Shown: positions 52,801 to 61,524 of the stretch, one piece after another
Layout of the letters: each line of letters opens with the position of its first letter
How positions within the stretch are numbered: position 1 is the stretch's first letter
DNA from: Aurantiochytrium sp. KH105
Lineage: Eukaryota; Sar; Bigyra; Thraustochytrida; Thraustochytriidae
Direction of reading: 5' to 3'
Assembly: GCA_003116975.1 (NCBI GenBank)
Contig: BGKB01000125.1
Coordinates: 140,876-204,875, forward strand
DNA: 64,000 nt
The notes under the pieces: model-generated
Told to the model about the DNA's origin: nothing
The model's database searches: none
Seen by the model: only the letters and a program-made list of their open reading frames with translations
Position numbers and translations under genes: made by a program

Positions 52801-53631
52801 ATTGACGCCTTTACGCTTGACTTCAAGGTGCGCTGGCCGCTCTCCCTTGTCCTTTCGCGGCAGGCGCTCACAAAGTACCAGCTCATTTTCCGGCACCTCT
52901 TCTTTTGCAAGCATGTCGAACGTCAGCTTTGCACCACGTGGCTGGCCCACCAAACGACCAAGGAACTCAATTTGCGATCCGCTTTGGGCCCGGACTATTG
53001 CCTTCGGCAACGCATGTTGCACTTTTTGCAGAACTTTGAGTACTATGTCATGTTTGAGGTCCTCGAGCCGCGATGGCACGAACTCGAAAAACGCCTCGAG
53101 CACGTCAAGACCGTCGACGAGCTCATGAAGCACCACTCGGAGTTTCTCGACACTTGTCTCCGGGAGTGTCTGCTCACCCATCAGGGGCTACTCAAGACAC
53201 TTGCCAAACTCATGACCACCTGCTTGCTCTTTGCAGAGCAGATTGGCCGTTTCGCGAACCAGCTCCAGGTCGACGAGTCATCCATGACTGCCGCACTCGC
53301 AGAGCAAGGTGGTGCGGGGTCGAAAGCAGGCCCAGGCCCTGGTCGCCCGGGAAAGCAATCTGCGTCATCTTCCGAGGCTGCTGCTGCCGCTGCTGCTGCC
53401 AAGAAGCGCGCGCTCCGCAAAACGCGCATCAAGGTTCAGGAGCAGCACATTCGTCGCATCGTTACGCAGGACAGCTATCAGCAAATGATTCTACGATCGC
53501 AAGAGACCTTCGACGGGATGCTTAGCCAGTTCATGGACGAGCTCCTCAAAGAGGCCACTCAGGGCGAGTACCACTCGCACCTCACCAATCTTTGCACGCG
53601 CCTCGACTTTAACGCCTTTTACCAAAAGTAG
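49822..53631 (+). CDS. GCP2: Gamma-tubulin complex component 2 (GCP2/Spc97) with N-terminal beta-trefoil-like extension
   Basis: 1269 residues (human GCP2 about 900). GCP2 pairs with GCP3 to hold gamma-tubulin for microtubule nucleation at centrosomes and basal bodies. The GRIP1 domain begins at about 567 (VDAVLFAMQGLESDL) and includes SLQKLWFYVQPSMR, LELWIYHGVIRDPYNEFMVY and KILTTGKYLNVVRECG. The gamma-tubulin-binding GRIP2 part (about 880-1220) includes YFLLDQGDFFVHFMDLA, KWPLSL-like RWPLSLVLSRQAL, FCKHVERQLC, LRQRMLHFLQNFEYYVMFEV and HHSEFLDTCL. All agree closely with animal GCP2 rather than GCP3. Residues about 1-200 are disordered. Residues about 210-500 show MIR/fascin-type strands (VVLRSHRGTCISV, GRFLGVMN, ESLFLGVTSSGSLRLF then AWSLVKC). 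This latter part is not in human GCP2. The start ATG was chosen because upstream in-frame codons lack one. Confidence 0.93.
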   Translation: MRSSERRHARAPARGQADQGPRATAGRVAGRGLAVATGAGSRDRHGGGRGGGGGGGDDDTDVQELLSALSSVGASETPTRSKNPSDPVSSGLSAASEFAMSDVLSPETTRRLYEVTGQGGGRSSGRKRLPLETKKDALPAPPSTHGARTASRRGGANISTSFASSISSASGPSAASTSRSTKSMTGALQEKAGGAILPRLDVADDKEIDARLAQDPCVLCFEDKVVLRSHRGTCISVARPKRKGQTNLNASMIDGLELALGSAARPLQHQFQPPRASFKNRTGSIDTNLSSLVGQTQTQGSEFVARVDGNPTEPACEFAIIGTAMRTHTGVVKHGDVVALISKARGRFLGVMNRDQENADDCTFDSDEEDDFDDLTDVADAAERDAYEPQWYVSPRRKVAGRREHWVVVEIENETTDRAAERQQRIAAAAARMGRRAEELGYTRAQLAPPSKREVTVSLRSSDAVLLRSVHAESLFLGVTSSGSLRLFRAPPANGACAWSLVKCPAPFVPLWSRQRPLLNAGALHESEEESKAGALAQAQAVDKLAVGDEAARPEKDEPPSEGELVDAVLFAMQGLESDLIECTPGPDGTTSTWTVVEERVSDRALEQLSSRVMPLCSDYEAASSFVQRRSRPEFGRVSHAMAAAMRALLREYDVLVAQLEHQNSERRLSLQKLWFYVQPSMRVLQVLANVARKSEAATGGVLLNLVHDLASRGGDAKARSVYHYLVQHATVPYLEMLELWIYHGVIRDPYNEFMVYVDEDATKRTLRDDFNARYWDSRYTLRENVRGVSWRTQVHGAAAEGTPAAQSAAAASHNHVPFFLGRLADKILTTGKYLNVVRECGRWVENTCAERIPYSDESHAYDQIVSRAHDFASRTLLNLLLQEEKLFARLRSLKHYFLLDQGDFFVHFMDLAHAELQKPVEQIAISRLQSLLDVCLRVRNVNDPFQEDLACELVPYALIEHVEAIHEFASTGAAPSSNLLRAGVKPTSGLHGIDAFTLDFKVRWPLSLVLSRQALTKYQLIFRHLFFCKHVERQLCTTWLAHQTTKELNLRSALGPDYCLRQRMLHFLQNFEYYVMFEVLEPRWHELEKRLEHVKTVDELMKHHSEFLDTCLRECLLTHQGLLKTLAKLMTTCLLFAEQIGRFANQLQVDESSMTAALAEQGGAGSKAGPGPGRPGKQSASSSEAAAAAAAAKKRALRKTRIKVQEQHIRRIVTQDSYQQMILRSQETFDGMLSQFMDELLKEATQGEYHSHLTNLCTRLDFNAFYQK

Positions 53632-54104
53632 GGTGGTGTAGTACTACTAGTATAAACTTTGTCGCAATCTTCCGTCATCCACGCCTCGTCTCTTGCCTTC
53701 TGCCATTTCCAAGCCCATGCGCGTGCACTTCGCCGCAACCATCAGTCACAGCCAAGGTATAGCTGGCCCTTCCTCCAAAGTGACAAGTTCCAAGGAAGTA
53801 GGTGGCCCTTGATCCGGTATCGAATCTTCTCCGCACCAAAGCCTGCTCCGCACGGATAAATTCGGGGCCCCGAAAGCACCAACGCGCTTGACTTTTAGCA
53901 AAGTAGCAGAGCTCGGATCGCTGCGTGGACGAGCAGCCAACCAGACATTGATTGCCGGACAGGCAGACAGCCAAGGCGAGGCAAGGCAAAGCAAGGCAAG
54001 GCAAGGCAAGGCAAGGCAAGCCGAGGCAAGCCCAGAGCAAGAGCAGCGCGGCGCAGAGCAGAGCAAGGCGGGCAGTCCTGGGCCAGCGAGAGGCGAGAGA
54101 AAAG
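53632..54104. promoter_or_regulatory. GAPDH upstream region with GGCAA pentamer tract
   Basis: 473 bases. From about 53975 to 54035 it is a GGCAA/GGCGA array immediately upstream of the start codon, probably in the 5' leader. Confidence 0.5.
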
Positions 54105-55118
54105 ATGGCCGAGCGCAAGATTCGCGTGGGCGTCAATGGCTTTGGGCGCATCGGACGGCTGGCGACGAGGTTCCTCCTGGACTCCGAGGTCTGCGAGGTG
54201 GTCCACGTCAACGAGCTCAACGCAGACGTGAGCGTGTCGGCGTACCTTTTGGAGTTCGACTCGATCCATGGCAAGTGCGGCAAGAAGATCGAGGTGGACG
54301 ATGGCTGCATTGTTGTGGATGGCAAGAAAATCACCTATTCGAGCTGCGGCACGCCCGGCCAGGTCGCCTGGAAGGATGCCCAAGTTGATCTCGTCCTCGA
54401 GTGCTCGGGCAAGTTCAACGACGAGACCAAGTTGCAGGCCTACTTTTCGAGCGACGTCAAGCGCGTCCTCGTGAGCGCACCCGTCAAGGGCGCTGTTAAC
54501 GTTGTCGTCGGCTGCAATGAGAACCTCGTCGAACCGGATACCAAGATTGTCACTGCTGCCAGTTGCACAACTAACTGCATCGGGCCTGTCATCAAGTGTA
54601 TTGACGAAACCTTTGGCATTGAGCGCGGTGTCATCAACACTGTGCACAACGTTACAAACACACAGAGCATTATGGATGCGCCAAACACGAAAAAGGATGA
54701 CCCGCGTCGTGCTCGCGCAGGCATGCTCAATCTGGCGCCGACCTCGACGGGGTCCGCCAAGGCTATTACCATGATCTTCCCGCACTTGCAGGGCAAACTC
54801 AACGGCGTGGCTATTCGAGTGCCCTTGCAGAATGCCTCCATCACCGACCTCACGCTCGAGCTCAAGCGTAACGTCAGCAAAGAGGAGGTCAACGAGGCTC
54901 TCTCCGCTGCTGCTGATGACCATGTGCTCGGCTTCGAGACGCGTGGTCTCGTCTCGACAGATTATATTAACGACACGCGTTCTTCCATTGTGGACGCCCT
55001 TTCCACCATGGTCGTCGACGACAAGCTCGTCAAGATTCTTGCCTGGTACGATAACGAAATGGGCTACAGCTCGCGTATGCGCGATATTGCCGAGCTCATG
55101 GCCAAGCAAATGCAATAG
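54105..55118 (+). CDS. Glyceraldehyde-3-phosphate dehydrogenase of the ArsJ-associated type
   Basis: 337 residues, a complete GAPDH from ATG 54105. N-terminal NAD-binding fold (VGVNGFGRIGRLA, 8-20); catalytic Cys154 in AASCTTNC and His181 in TVHNVTNTQ. The dinucleotide loop is VNELNAD rather than the INDLTD of common glycolytic GAPDH. Several blocks match the bacterial group found with ArsJ: LLEFDSIHGKC, NTQSIMDAPN, RRARAGMLNLAPTSTGSA, LNGVAIRVPLQNASITDLTL and TRSSIVDALSTMVV. In that system GAPDH forms 1-arseno-3-phosphoglycerate for export by ArsJ. No ArsJ-like transporter is in this window, so an arsenic role is only possible; ordinary glycolytic use is the alternative. No targeting peptide is seen. 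Confidence 0.85.
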   Translation: MAERKIRVGVNGFGRIGRLATRFLLDSEVCEVVHVNELNADVSVSAYLLEFDSIHGKCGKKIEVDDGCIVVDGKKITYSSCGTPGQVAWKDAQVDLVLECSGKFNDETKLQAYFSSDVKRVLVSAPVKGAVNVVVGCNENLVEPDTKIVTAASCTTNCIGPVIKCIDETFGIERGVINTVHNVTNTQSIMDAPNTKKDDPRRARAGMLNLAPTSTGSAKAITMIFPHLQGKLNGVAIRVPLQNASITDLTLELKRNVSKEEVNEALSAAADDHVLGFETRGLVSTDYINDTRSSIVDALSTMVVDDKLVKILAWYDNEMGYSSRMRDIAELMAKQMQ

Positions 55119-55404
55119 AAAATTCGCATGTGAGCTTTCTTTTTCCGATTATTATTGCTTTCCTTTCTTTTTTCCCTCTGATCCCACTGGTTGCACCAGA
55201 AAACAACGCAAAAACACGGGAGCTTGACAGCGTGACCACAGGAAAGATACTTTGAGCAAGAACGCCAGGCGAAATACAAGAATCGAGAGCACATCTTTGC
55301 GAGTAACACATGTTCGAGCCGCGGAATCGGCCCCAAACGCCATGGCTGGCTGACTGGCTGGCTGGCTAAGTGGCTGGCTGGCTGACTGGCTGGCTGATCG
55401 ATTC
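55119..55404. other. Convergent spacer with GGCTGACT tract
   Basis: 286 bases between GAPDH and the VPS4-like gene. It holds a GGCT/GACT array at 55343-55397. Confidence 0.6.
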
Positions 55405-56871
55405 TCACGAAAACATGGCAACCCTCGCTGGCGCCGGGGCCTCTGTCGTTCTCGCCGCCTCCGTGCCACGTTTTGCCTGGGCTTGCTCTCTTTGTTTGTT
55501 TCTCGCTTCCAGGTCCTTCTCGCGTTCTGCCTCTTCCTCCTCCCTTTCCCAGTCCTCTTCTTCAATATCCATGTCGTCGTCTTCGAATGCAAATTCGCGC
55601 GAATCAGAGCCAAATTGTGCTGCAAATTCAGCATACTGCTCTAGGGTAGCCTTGTCGACTGACGGCTTGACCTGTTGCAAAGCTTGCTCAAGCTCAGCGC
55701 GAGTAATGGCCGGCACGCGAAGGAGGTGCGCAGGGAAATCATCATCCATAATATTCATCGCAGTGGCACCTGGATCGTGGGGGGAGCAAGGCACGAGAAA
55801 GTGGCCCTCGGGAGCAACTCCAAACGCCCAATTTACAGCGCGCCGCCAAAGACCAGGGGCCGCCACATTTTCCTTGGGCACATAGCGAAAGTACCTGGCA
55901 TTCATGCAGTTGCGCACGGGAACCATGAGTGCCTCATTAGCCAGACTGGCCACATCAGCTCCGCTAAAGCCAGAAAGACGCGCTGCGAATTCCCTTATCT
56001 CTTGTGCACGAAGGGCTACGACCGTGGCGTCGGATCCGAGGGCGATTCGGAGAATTCGCGCCCGGGCCTTGGGCCCAGGCATTGGCACATATACCCTTCT
56101 TTCGAAGCGTCGACGTAACGCCGAGTCCAGCTCGAACGGGTTGTTCGTTGCAGCAATGACTGTGATTTGCGACGTGTCTTCGCCGACACCGTCCATCTGG
56201 CGCAGCAGCTCTGTCAGCACCCTTCGCCCTGACTCGCTCGAGCCCTCTGCATTGTCTCTCGAGCGACCAATGGAGTCAATCTCGTCGAGAAAAATCACGG
56301 CCGGCTTGTTGCGTCGCGCTTCTTCAAAGATTTTACGGATCGCCCGCTCGCTGTCCCCTTGGTGCTTTGACATTATGTCTGACGGCGCGAACGAGTAAAA
56401 TGTGGCTCCGCTTTCCTTGCTCAGTTCGGCTGCAATGTGCGACTTGCCTGTGCCCGGCGGTCCGAAAAGAAGAATCCCTTTCCAGGGCTTGCGTGCGCCT
56501 GTGAAGAGTTTGGGATGCAGCGAGGGCAAGATCACCGCCTCGCGAAGCGCTCTCTTGACCTGTGCAAGTCCTGCCACACCCCGAAAGCCTCCTGGACGCG
56601 CCTCCTCGCCGTCTGCATCGTCCCCGGCCTCGACGCTGTCTTGGCTCGAAATCTTTTCGAGCCTGTCCAGGCAGCCCAGCATGATCCGACGTTGCTCCTC
56701 CACTTTGAACCCCCTGGCGCCGAGCTTGACCCCGGCCAGGAGCAGCTCGCAGGTCTCCTCGTACGCAGCCTTGGCGCGCTGCTCGTCGCGGGCCTCATCC
56801 GCCTGGACGGCCCTCGCGAGCGCCTTGAGCGCCTGCGCGTGCAGCTCGCGCGGCGAGGGGCCCCGCGCCAT
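55405..56871 (-). CDS. VPS4-like AAA ATPase with altered pore loop
   Basis: 488 residues from ATG 56871. VPS4 disassembles ESCRT-III filaments in multivesicular-body formation and cytokinesis. Seen: an N-terminal MIT domain (about 8-75) that binds ESCRT-III tails; AAA core with FTGARKPWKGILLFGPPGTGKS (Walker A 137-144), Walker B VIFLDEID (192-199), sensor region AATNNPFELD and arginine-finger-like RRRFERR (about 253-259). The VPS4-specific beta-domain region has HFLVPCSPHDPGA, as in VPS4 (HYLVPCSPGDPGA), and the C-terminal helix follows. The pore-loop 1 sequence reads SKHQGDS where VPS4 has SKWLGES, so the substrate-gripping Trp is His169/Gln. An acidic coiled tail of about 60 residues is extra. 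This may be a paralogue with changed substrate handling. Family call firm; paralogue status inferred. Confidence 0.9.
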   Translation of the reverse strand: MARGPSPRELHAQALKALARAVQADEARDEQRAKAAYEETCELLLAGVKLGARGFKVEEQRRIMLGCLDRLEKISSQDSVEAGDDADGEEARPGGFRGVAGLAQVKRALREAVILPSLHPKLFTGARKPWKGILLFGPPGTGKSHIAAELSKESGATFYSFAPSDIMSKHQGDSERAIRKIFEEARRNKPAVIFLDEIDSIGRSRDNAEGSSESGRRVLTELLRQMDGVGEDTSQITVIAATNNPFELDSALRRRFERRVYVPMPGPKARARILRIALGSDATVVALRAQEIREFAARLSGFSGADVASLANEALMVPVRNCMNARYFRYVPKENVAAPGLWRRAVNWAFGVAPEGHFLVPCSPHDPGATAMNIMDDDFPAHLLRVPAITRAELEQALQQVKPSVDKATLEQYAEFAAQFGSDSREFAFEDDDMDIEEEDWEREEEEAEREKDLEARNKQREQAQAKRGTEAARTTEAPAPARVAMFS

Positions 56872-57173
56872 CGGGAGAGCCCGCTCGCCCTCCCTCCTCC
56901 CGCTGCGCCGCCGCGCGAGTGCTCGCCGCGCCCGAGCCCGCGCGCGCCGCGGCGGATGAAGAGGTTTTGCTGCTCGGCTCGCAGCTGCTGCTGCTGCAGC
57001 TGCTCTCGCTGCGGCTGCTCTTCGCGCTGCGGCTGCTCTTCGCGCGGCAGCAAGATGCGCTCGCGGCGGCAAGGAGCTCTCGCCGCAGCGAGACGCGCTC
57101 GCCAGACCCGGGTCGCGCCGCGCGGCCGCCGCTGGGCCCGGCGCCGCGCGGGGGCAGCGGAGCGAGGGAGGAA
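56872..57173. promoter_or_regulatory. Divergent promoter region between VPS4-like and beta-mannosidase genes
   Basis: 302 very GC-rich bases between two divergent ATGs. The GCGGCTGCT-type repeats create open frames on both strands that are not taken as coding. Confidence 0.5.
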
Positions 57174-60100
57174 ATGTCCGGGCGGAGGCCGCGCCCGCGC
57201 CCGCTCGCGCTCGCGCTCGCGCTCGCGCTCGCGCTGCTCGCGGCGGCGGGCGGCGCGGCGGCGGAGGCAGGCCCGCGAGGCGCCGCGGACGCGCTGCGAG
57301 GCGCGCTGCGCGACGAGCGCGTGCTTGCCGCGGGGGAGGTCCAGGACCTCGAGAGCCCCGCGGCAGCGTGGCGCGTCGCCTGCGCCGGCGAGGCCTGCGC
57401 GCACAGCGTGCGCGGGCGGGACTTCCCTGCCAGCGTTCCTGGCGACCTTCTGAGCGACCTCGAACGAGCAGGCGTCATCGGCGACCCTTTGTACGAGATC
57501 AACTTCCGCGAGGAGAGCGATGTCTGGGCGCGAGGCACCTGGATCTATGCCGTCGAGACAGACGTCAAGATACCGACTGCCAATCGCTACGTCTGGCTCG
57601 TTCTCGACGGGGTCAAAATGGGCGCGCGCATCGTGGTGAATGGCAAAGAGCGTGCGGTAATCACAGACCAATTTCTGCGACTTGAGCTACCGCTCGAGAA
57701 CATAGCTGAGTCTGATGAGACCACGCTGCGAGTTGAGCTCGTCTTCGACAATGACCTCGACGAGAAAGGCCGCTTCATGGCCTGCTCCGGAGGCTGGGAC
57801 TGGGCCCCGTTCACCAGGAGAAACAAAGGCGAAGCTCACGTCATGTCCAAGGGCATCTGGAAGTCCGTCTATCTTGTCTCTTCTCCACATGAGACAATGC
57901 TCACCCACATTGTGCCGCAGATCGTGCCCGTTGAACCGTATGTGACTCCTCTCTGCGATGAGAGAGGCGCAACCAACCCGTCCTGTCGCTCTGACTGGGC
58001 ATTCCATGTTGAAGTCCGCGTTCATCTCTTGACGGCCATAACAAGCCCAAATGCAACTCTTACTTTACACGCTGACTGGGCGCAGGGAGAAGATCCCCTT
58101 GCATCCGTGCGAGTGTCTGCGAATTCCACGATTTCATCGCTCCTTGTCCCAGCGCCCGTCACTGCAAACGCAGGCGTCCGCCTTTGGTGGCCGAATGGCC
58201 TCGGAAAGCAGCATTTACATAATATCACCATTTGCCTGCATCATGGCGTGCACCGTGGCGAAGGAGCTGTTTCGTCTTCGTGCGCAGCGCGAAAAGTTGG
58301 ATTCCGCGCGATCGCACTCGTAACGGGCGACGATACGGATGCGAGCTATGTGCGCGAGGCACGCCATGCGGAGGGGAACTCGAATCATGGCATGTATTTT
58401 CGCATCAATGGTCGCATGATCCTTGCGCGAGGATCGAATGTCATTCCCATGGATAATCAAGAGGGACGCTACCGCGGAGATGCACATGCAAGGCTCGTGG
58501 AGAGCGCTGCTCACGCACATTTCAACATGGTCCGCGTATGGGGCGGAGGCGTGTTCTTGCCGCGCGCCTTTTACGAGGCGTGTGACCGATTCGGGGTCAT
58601 GGTTTTCCATGATATGATGTACGCCCAGAGAGGTCACTCACCTGCACGCGACCGCACACAGGCTGACGAGATTCGACATCAGGTTCGAAGACTTTCTCAT
58701 CATCCAAGTATTGTTGTTTGGAATAGCTGCAATGAATGCGTTGTCATACCCGGCACGCCAACCGCAATCTACGCTGACTTTGTCATTCGAGAGATCGTCA
58801 ACGAAGATATCTCACGTATTGTATGGCCCTCGTGTCCTTCGAACGGATGGGCTCGCGGCGTGCACCGCCTCACATCTCTTCCAATTGCCCGAAATGCTAC
58901 TTTTGTTCCGCATGTGAACGTAACACGTACAATTGAAGCACACGGACCTTATCGCCACGGAACGGGCTTCCCTGCAACCAATGGCATCACAGAAATGCAA
59001 ACTTTTGTCCCAGACATGCCTACGACTTTTATCGATGACAATGACGATGGCCAGACTAGATCCGTTCGAACCGGTCCATCCGCGCCAAGTCTCTTTGCCT
59101 CCGAGTTCGGGACGGTGGTGATGAGCTCTTACGAGTCACTTGCGCCAACCTTGGATCCTCGTCACCAAGGCTTACATGGCGGCGGCGCCGCTGACAGCTG
59201 CACGTCCGAGATTTACGAAAATCAGTGCGAGGGTAACAACAGCATGGCGGAGCGAAACTATCCATGTGACAGCCTGATTGAATCGTTCTTTGGAGCCAAT
59301 CTTAATCTCGAGGCAACAGGCGAGGCTGTCTTTCGCGCACAGCTTTTTCTGTGCATGCTGGCGCAAGCTCTGGACGTTAGAAGTGCGATTGAACGCTTTC
59401 GCGCAAGCAACACTTTCGGAATTCTCACATGGCAACTCAACGAGATTTGGCCTACTGGCGGTTGGGGCTCTCTTGAATATGGAAGCCACCAGCCAGGCCA
59501 AGTCGTTGGAGGCCGATGGAAGCTGCTGCATCACTGGTTTGCGGAGTCTCTCTACAAGGACGTCTTTATCGCCTGTGGACGTGACGCACGTTGCGTTGTG
59601 CGAGTCGATTCGGATCGACCGTATGACACTTGTGATGATGGCTGTGGACAAAATTCTATGTGGAGTCTGGAGGTTGTTGACGTGGACATTGCAACAGGGC
59701 AGCAATCTGTGCGCGTTTGTCAGCAGTCATTTTCGCTCCAACCATTCGTAGCTCAAGTCTTCAACTTTGGCCCAGAGCTGCCCCGTGCCTTTAGCAAAGC
59801 CACCACCCTGCGTATCGCAAGTCTCTCGAACAGCAAAGGCAAAATTGTCTCCCAATCGGAGACTCTCATGGCTTTACCCAAGGACTTGCTCGATCAAACG
59901 TTTTCGCGCGCCTCATGTCACACCCAAATCGTCCCACGTGTGCTTCCTGGAACGACCAAGAATGGTGCTTTCCGTGTACACTTGGGTGTCTCGACGCCGC
60001 CGACGGTGTCCAGGGAGGAAGACGATGCTCTTAAGACGACGGTCTTGCTCTATGTTCAGTTGACTACGCTTGCTCAGGGTCGCTTCATGCAGAACGGATT

Positions 60101-60296
60101 CGCCTTTCTACCTGGCGCAGGGCTCGCAAGGTGTTTGGTCAAGTCAGCGAACGAATCCTGCGAGCCCATCGTGGAGTTCCGACCCTTTGCTCCAGACCAA
60201 CGCGATGTCTTGAACCGTACAGTGCGCGCCGAGCACATGATGGGAGCAGCTTGTCATTTTCAAACCTCTCGGCAACCCATTGTGGCCCTAGCCTGA
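57174..60296 (+). CDS. Beta-mannosidase (GH2 family), secreted or lysosomal
   Basis: 1040 residues, longer than human MANBA (about 880). The enzyme removes beta-linked mannose from N-glycan-derived oligosaccharides or plant mannans. The ATG at 57174 gives a signal peptide (about 8-27, mostly Leu/Ala). Sugar-binding jelly-roll about 60-250 with PASVPGDLLSDLERAGVIGDP and FMACSGGWDWAPF, both typical of beta-mannosidases. Immunoglobulin-like part about 250-400; barrel about 410-750 with ILARGSNVIPMDN, FNMVRVWGGGVFLP, VWNSCNE (acid/base Glu521) and LFASEFGT (nucleophile Glu644). Further beta domains fill the C-terminus. Cys-rich inserts (about 660-690, 815-830) are extra compared with the human enzyme. 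Related exo-glucosaminidases share the fold, so substrate remains an inference. Confidence 0.92.
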   Translation: MSGRRPRPRPLALALALALALLAAAGGAAAEAGPRGAADALRGALRDERVLAAGEVQDLESPAAAWRVACAGEACAHSVRGRDFPASVPGDLLSDLERAGVIGDPLYEINFREESDVWARGTWIYAVETDVKIPTANRYVWLVLDGVKMGARIVVNGKERAVITDQFLRLELPLENIAESDETTLRVELVFDNDLDEKGRFMACSGGWDWAPFTRRNKGEAHVMSKGIWKSVYLVSSPHETMLTHIVPQIVPVEPYVTPLCDERGATNPSCRSDWAFHVEVRVHLLTAITSPNATLTLHADWAQGEDPLASVRVSANSTISSLLVPAPVTANAGVRLWWPNGLGKQHLHNITICLHHGVHRGEGAVSSSCAARKVGFRAIALVTGDDTDASYVREARHAEGNSNHGMYFRINGRMILARGSNVIPMDNQEGRYRGDAHARLVESAAHAHFNMVRVWGGGVFLPRAFYEACDRFGVMVFHDMMYAQRGHSPARDRTQADEIRHQVRRLSHHPSIVVWNSCNECVVIPGTPTAIYADFVIREIVNEDISRIVWPSCPSNGWARGVHRLTSLPIARNATFVPHVNVTRTIEAHGPYRHGTGFPATNGITEMQTFVPDMPTTFIDDNDDGQTRSVRTGPSAPSLFASEFGTVVMSSYESLAPTLDPRHQGLHGGGAADSCTSEIYENQCEGNNSMAERNYPCDSLIESFFGANLNLEATGEAVFRAQLFLCMLAQALDVRSAIERFRASNTFGILTWQLNEIWPTGGWGSLEYGSHQPGQVVGGRWKLLHHWFAESLYKDVFIACGRDARCVVRVDSDRPYDTCDDGCGQNSMWSLEVVDVDIATGQQSVRVCQQSFSLQPFVAQVFNFGPELPRAFSKATTLRIASLSNSKGKIVSQSETLMALPKDLLDQTFSRASCHTQIVPRVLPGTTKNGAFRVHLGVSTPPTVSREEDDALKTTVLLYVQLTTLAQGRFMQNGFAFLPGAGLARCLVKSANESCEPIVEFRPFAPDQRDVLNRTVRAEHMMGAACHFQTSRQPIVALA

Positions 60297-60424
60297 GAAC
60301 TTGCATCTTAGCATGACAGATAGAAACAATGAAAATGCTTCGACCATGCACAAAAAGGTGTCATCATTCGAATCACGCGAACCAAGCTCGACTCGTCCGT
60401 TCCATGCGCGCGCTTCTCTCGAAG

Positions 60425-61088
60425 TCATCTGGCCAACCGGTTGAACTGCTTTGAAAATGTGATGCACCATTGGTCAGATATTTCATCCACTTCTTTCCAA
60501 AGCACTTCGTACAAAAGGCGCAAAGTCTCGCACAGAATGCGATCGTTTGCTGGCTCCGATTCTTCTTCCTTCTTTCTCTTCATAAACTCCGAGAAGTGTG
60601 TTTGGGCGACAGTCTTCGCTTCCTCGAAGGTAAAGTCCCAGAAGGACTCAAGGATCGCTATATCAGTCACTATCATAAACATGTGCGTTTCGGACTCGCA
60701 CATTGTCTTCCAAATCTTGGTGTTCGAAAAAAAACATACCACTGCTTTTGATTGACGACAAGCCGCCAAGCTGGGTAAGGACTTTGTGGACGATCATTCT
60801 GGCCATCTCCTTCCTCGCCTTGTCACTTGTCTCCCCAAGAATCTTGTCGAAACCCTTGACTCCATCTTCATCGGCGGAGGAGTCACTCGTTGGTTCGTTG
60901 GTATCGATTACCGCGGTCAGAAAGACTTTAGCCTTCTTTAAATCCTGCAACAAGCGTTGCTTGATGAAGGCGCGCTGCTTTGATTGAGCTGAGCTGACAG
61001 CGTCTTTGCCGACGCCATTGCTTGCGTCGTCAGACTGCTTGCGCTTTTTGTTTCGACGACTGTCCGTTTCAGAGCGTCCCTCCACCTT
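60425..61088 (-). pseudogene. Broken hypothetical gene with a frameshift at an A8/T8 run
   Basis: Frame 1 (61085-60663) begins without an ATG directly after the stop of the next gene. It runs EGRSETDSRRNKKRKQ..., a basic, nuclear-signal-like start followed by helical sequence, ending soon after SSIKSSGMFFF. Frame 2 continues from there, SNTKIWKTMCESETHMFMIV... to 60425, and reads as a coherent helical domain. The frames differ by one base and meet at an 8-base homopolymer (60727-60734). This fits a sequencing or assembly indel, or a real frameshift. A GTATGT splice-donor-like site overlaps the spot but no acceptor restores the frame. No family recognised. Confidence 0.4.
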
Positions 61089-61469
61089 TTACTCCTCCTC
61101 TTCCACCAACTCGTTCTCCTCGACATCCTTCTCCTCGCCGAGTCCGTCGCCATAGTCCTCATCGTATTTGTCCTCGAAAAATCCAGAAAGAGTGTGGTTC
61201 GCTTCGTCAACAATTGTCGCACTCGCAACAAAAGGGTCGCTCGTGTGGAAAGAAGCAAGAGCGTGTTTGGACCCAACGACTTCGGCAGCCTTGCCAGTAT
61301 AAAGATGCGTCACGCGTTCCATGTGATAAGTCAACGTCTCGTTTGCAAATTGAATACTTACATCAAGCGTGTCGGTTTCGTTGTCAAAAGACCATTCCAG
61401 ACCACCCGAAGCGTTTACAGACTTTAGCGTCAAGAGTAGCATCGCACATGCTGTGAAGACGAGATTCAT
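61089..61469 (-). CDS. Small secreted protein of unknown function, possibly a protease-propeptide-like fragment
   Basis: 126 residues from ATG 61469. Signal peptide at 1-19 (MNLVFTACAMLLLTLKSVNA), two likely N-glycosylation sites (NET, NHT), and a propeptide-like stretch (HALASFHTSDPFVASATIVD then LSGFF) of the sort seen ahead of secreted metalloproteases. It ends in a very acidic tail (EENELVEEEE). The stop TAA (61091-61089) is in frame with the downstream frame at 61088. This chain and the broken gene could be one ancestral protein interrupted by a nonsense codon, or two genes by coincidence of frame. A propeptide identity is only a suggestion. Confidence 0.5.
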   Translation of the reverse strand: MNLVFTACAMLLLTLKSVNASGGLEWSFDNETDTLDVSIQFANETLTYHMERVTHLYTGKAAEVVGSKHALASFHTSDPFVASATIVDEANHTLSGFFEDKYDEDYGDGLGEEKDVEENELVEEEE

Positions 61470-61524
61470 TTTATCGTACTGCTAACTATGCATATTGATT
61501 GTCCACATATAATGAATTGTGGAT

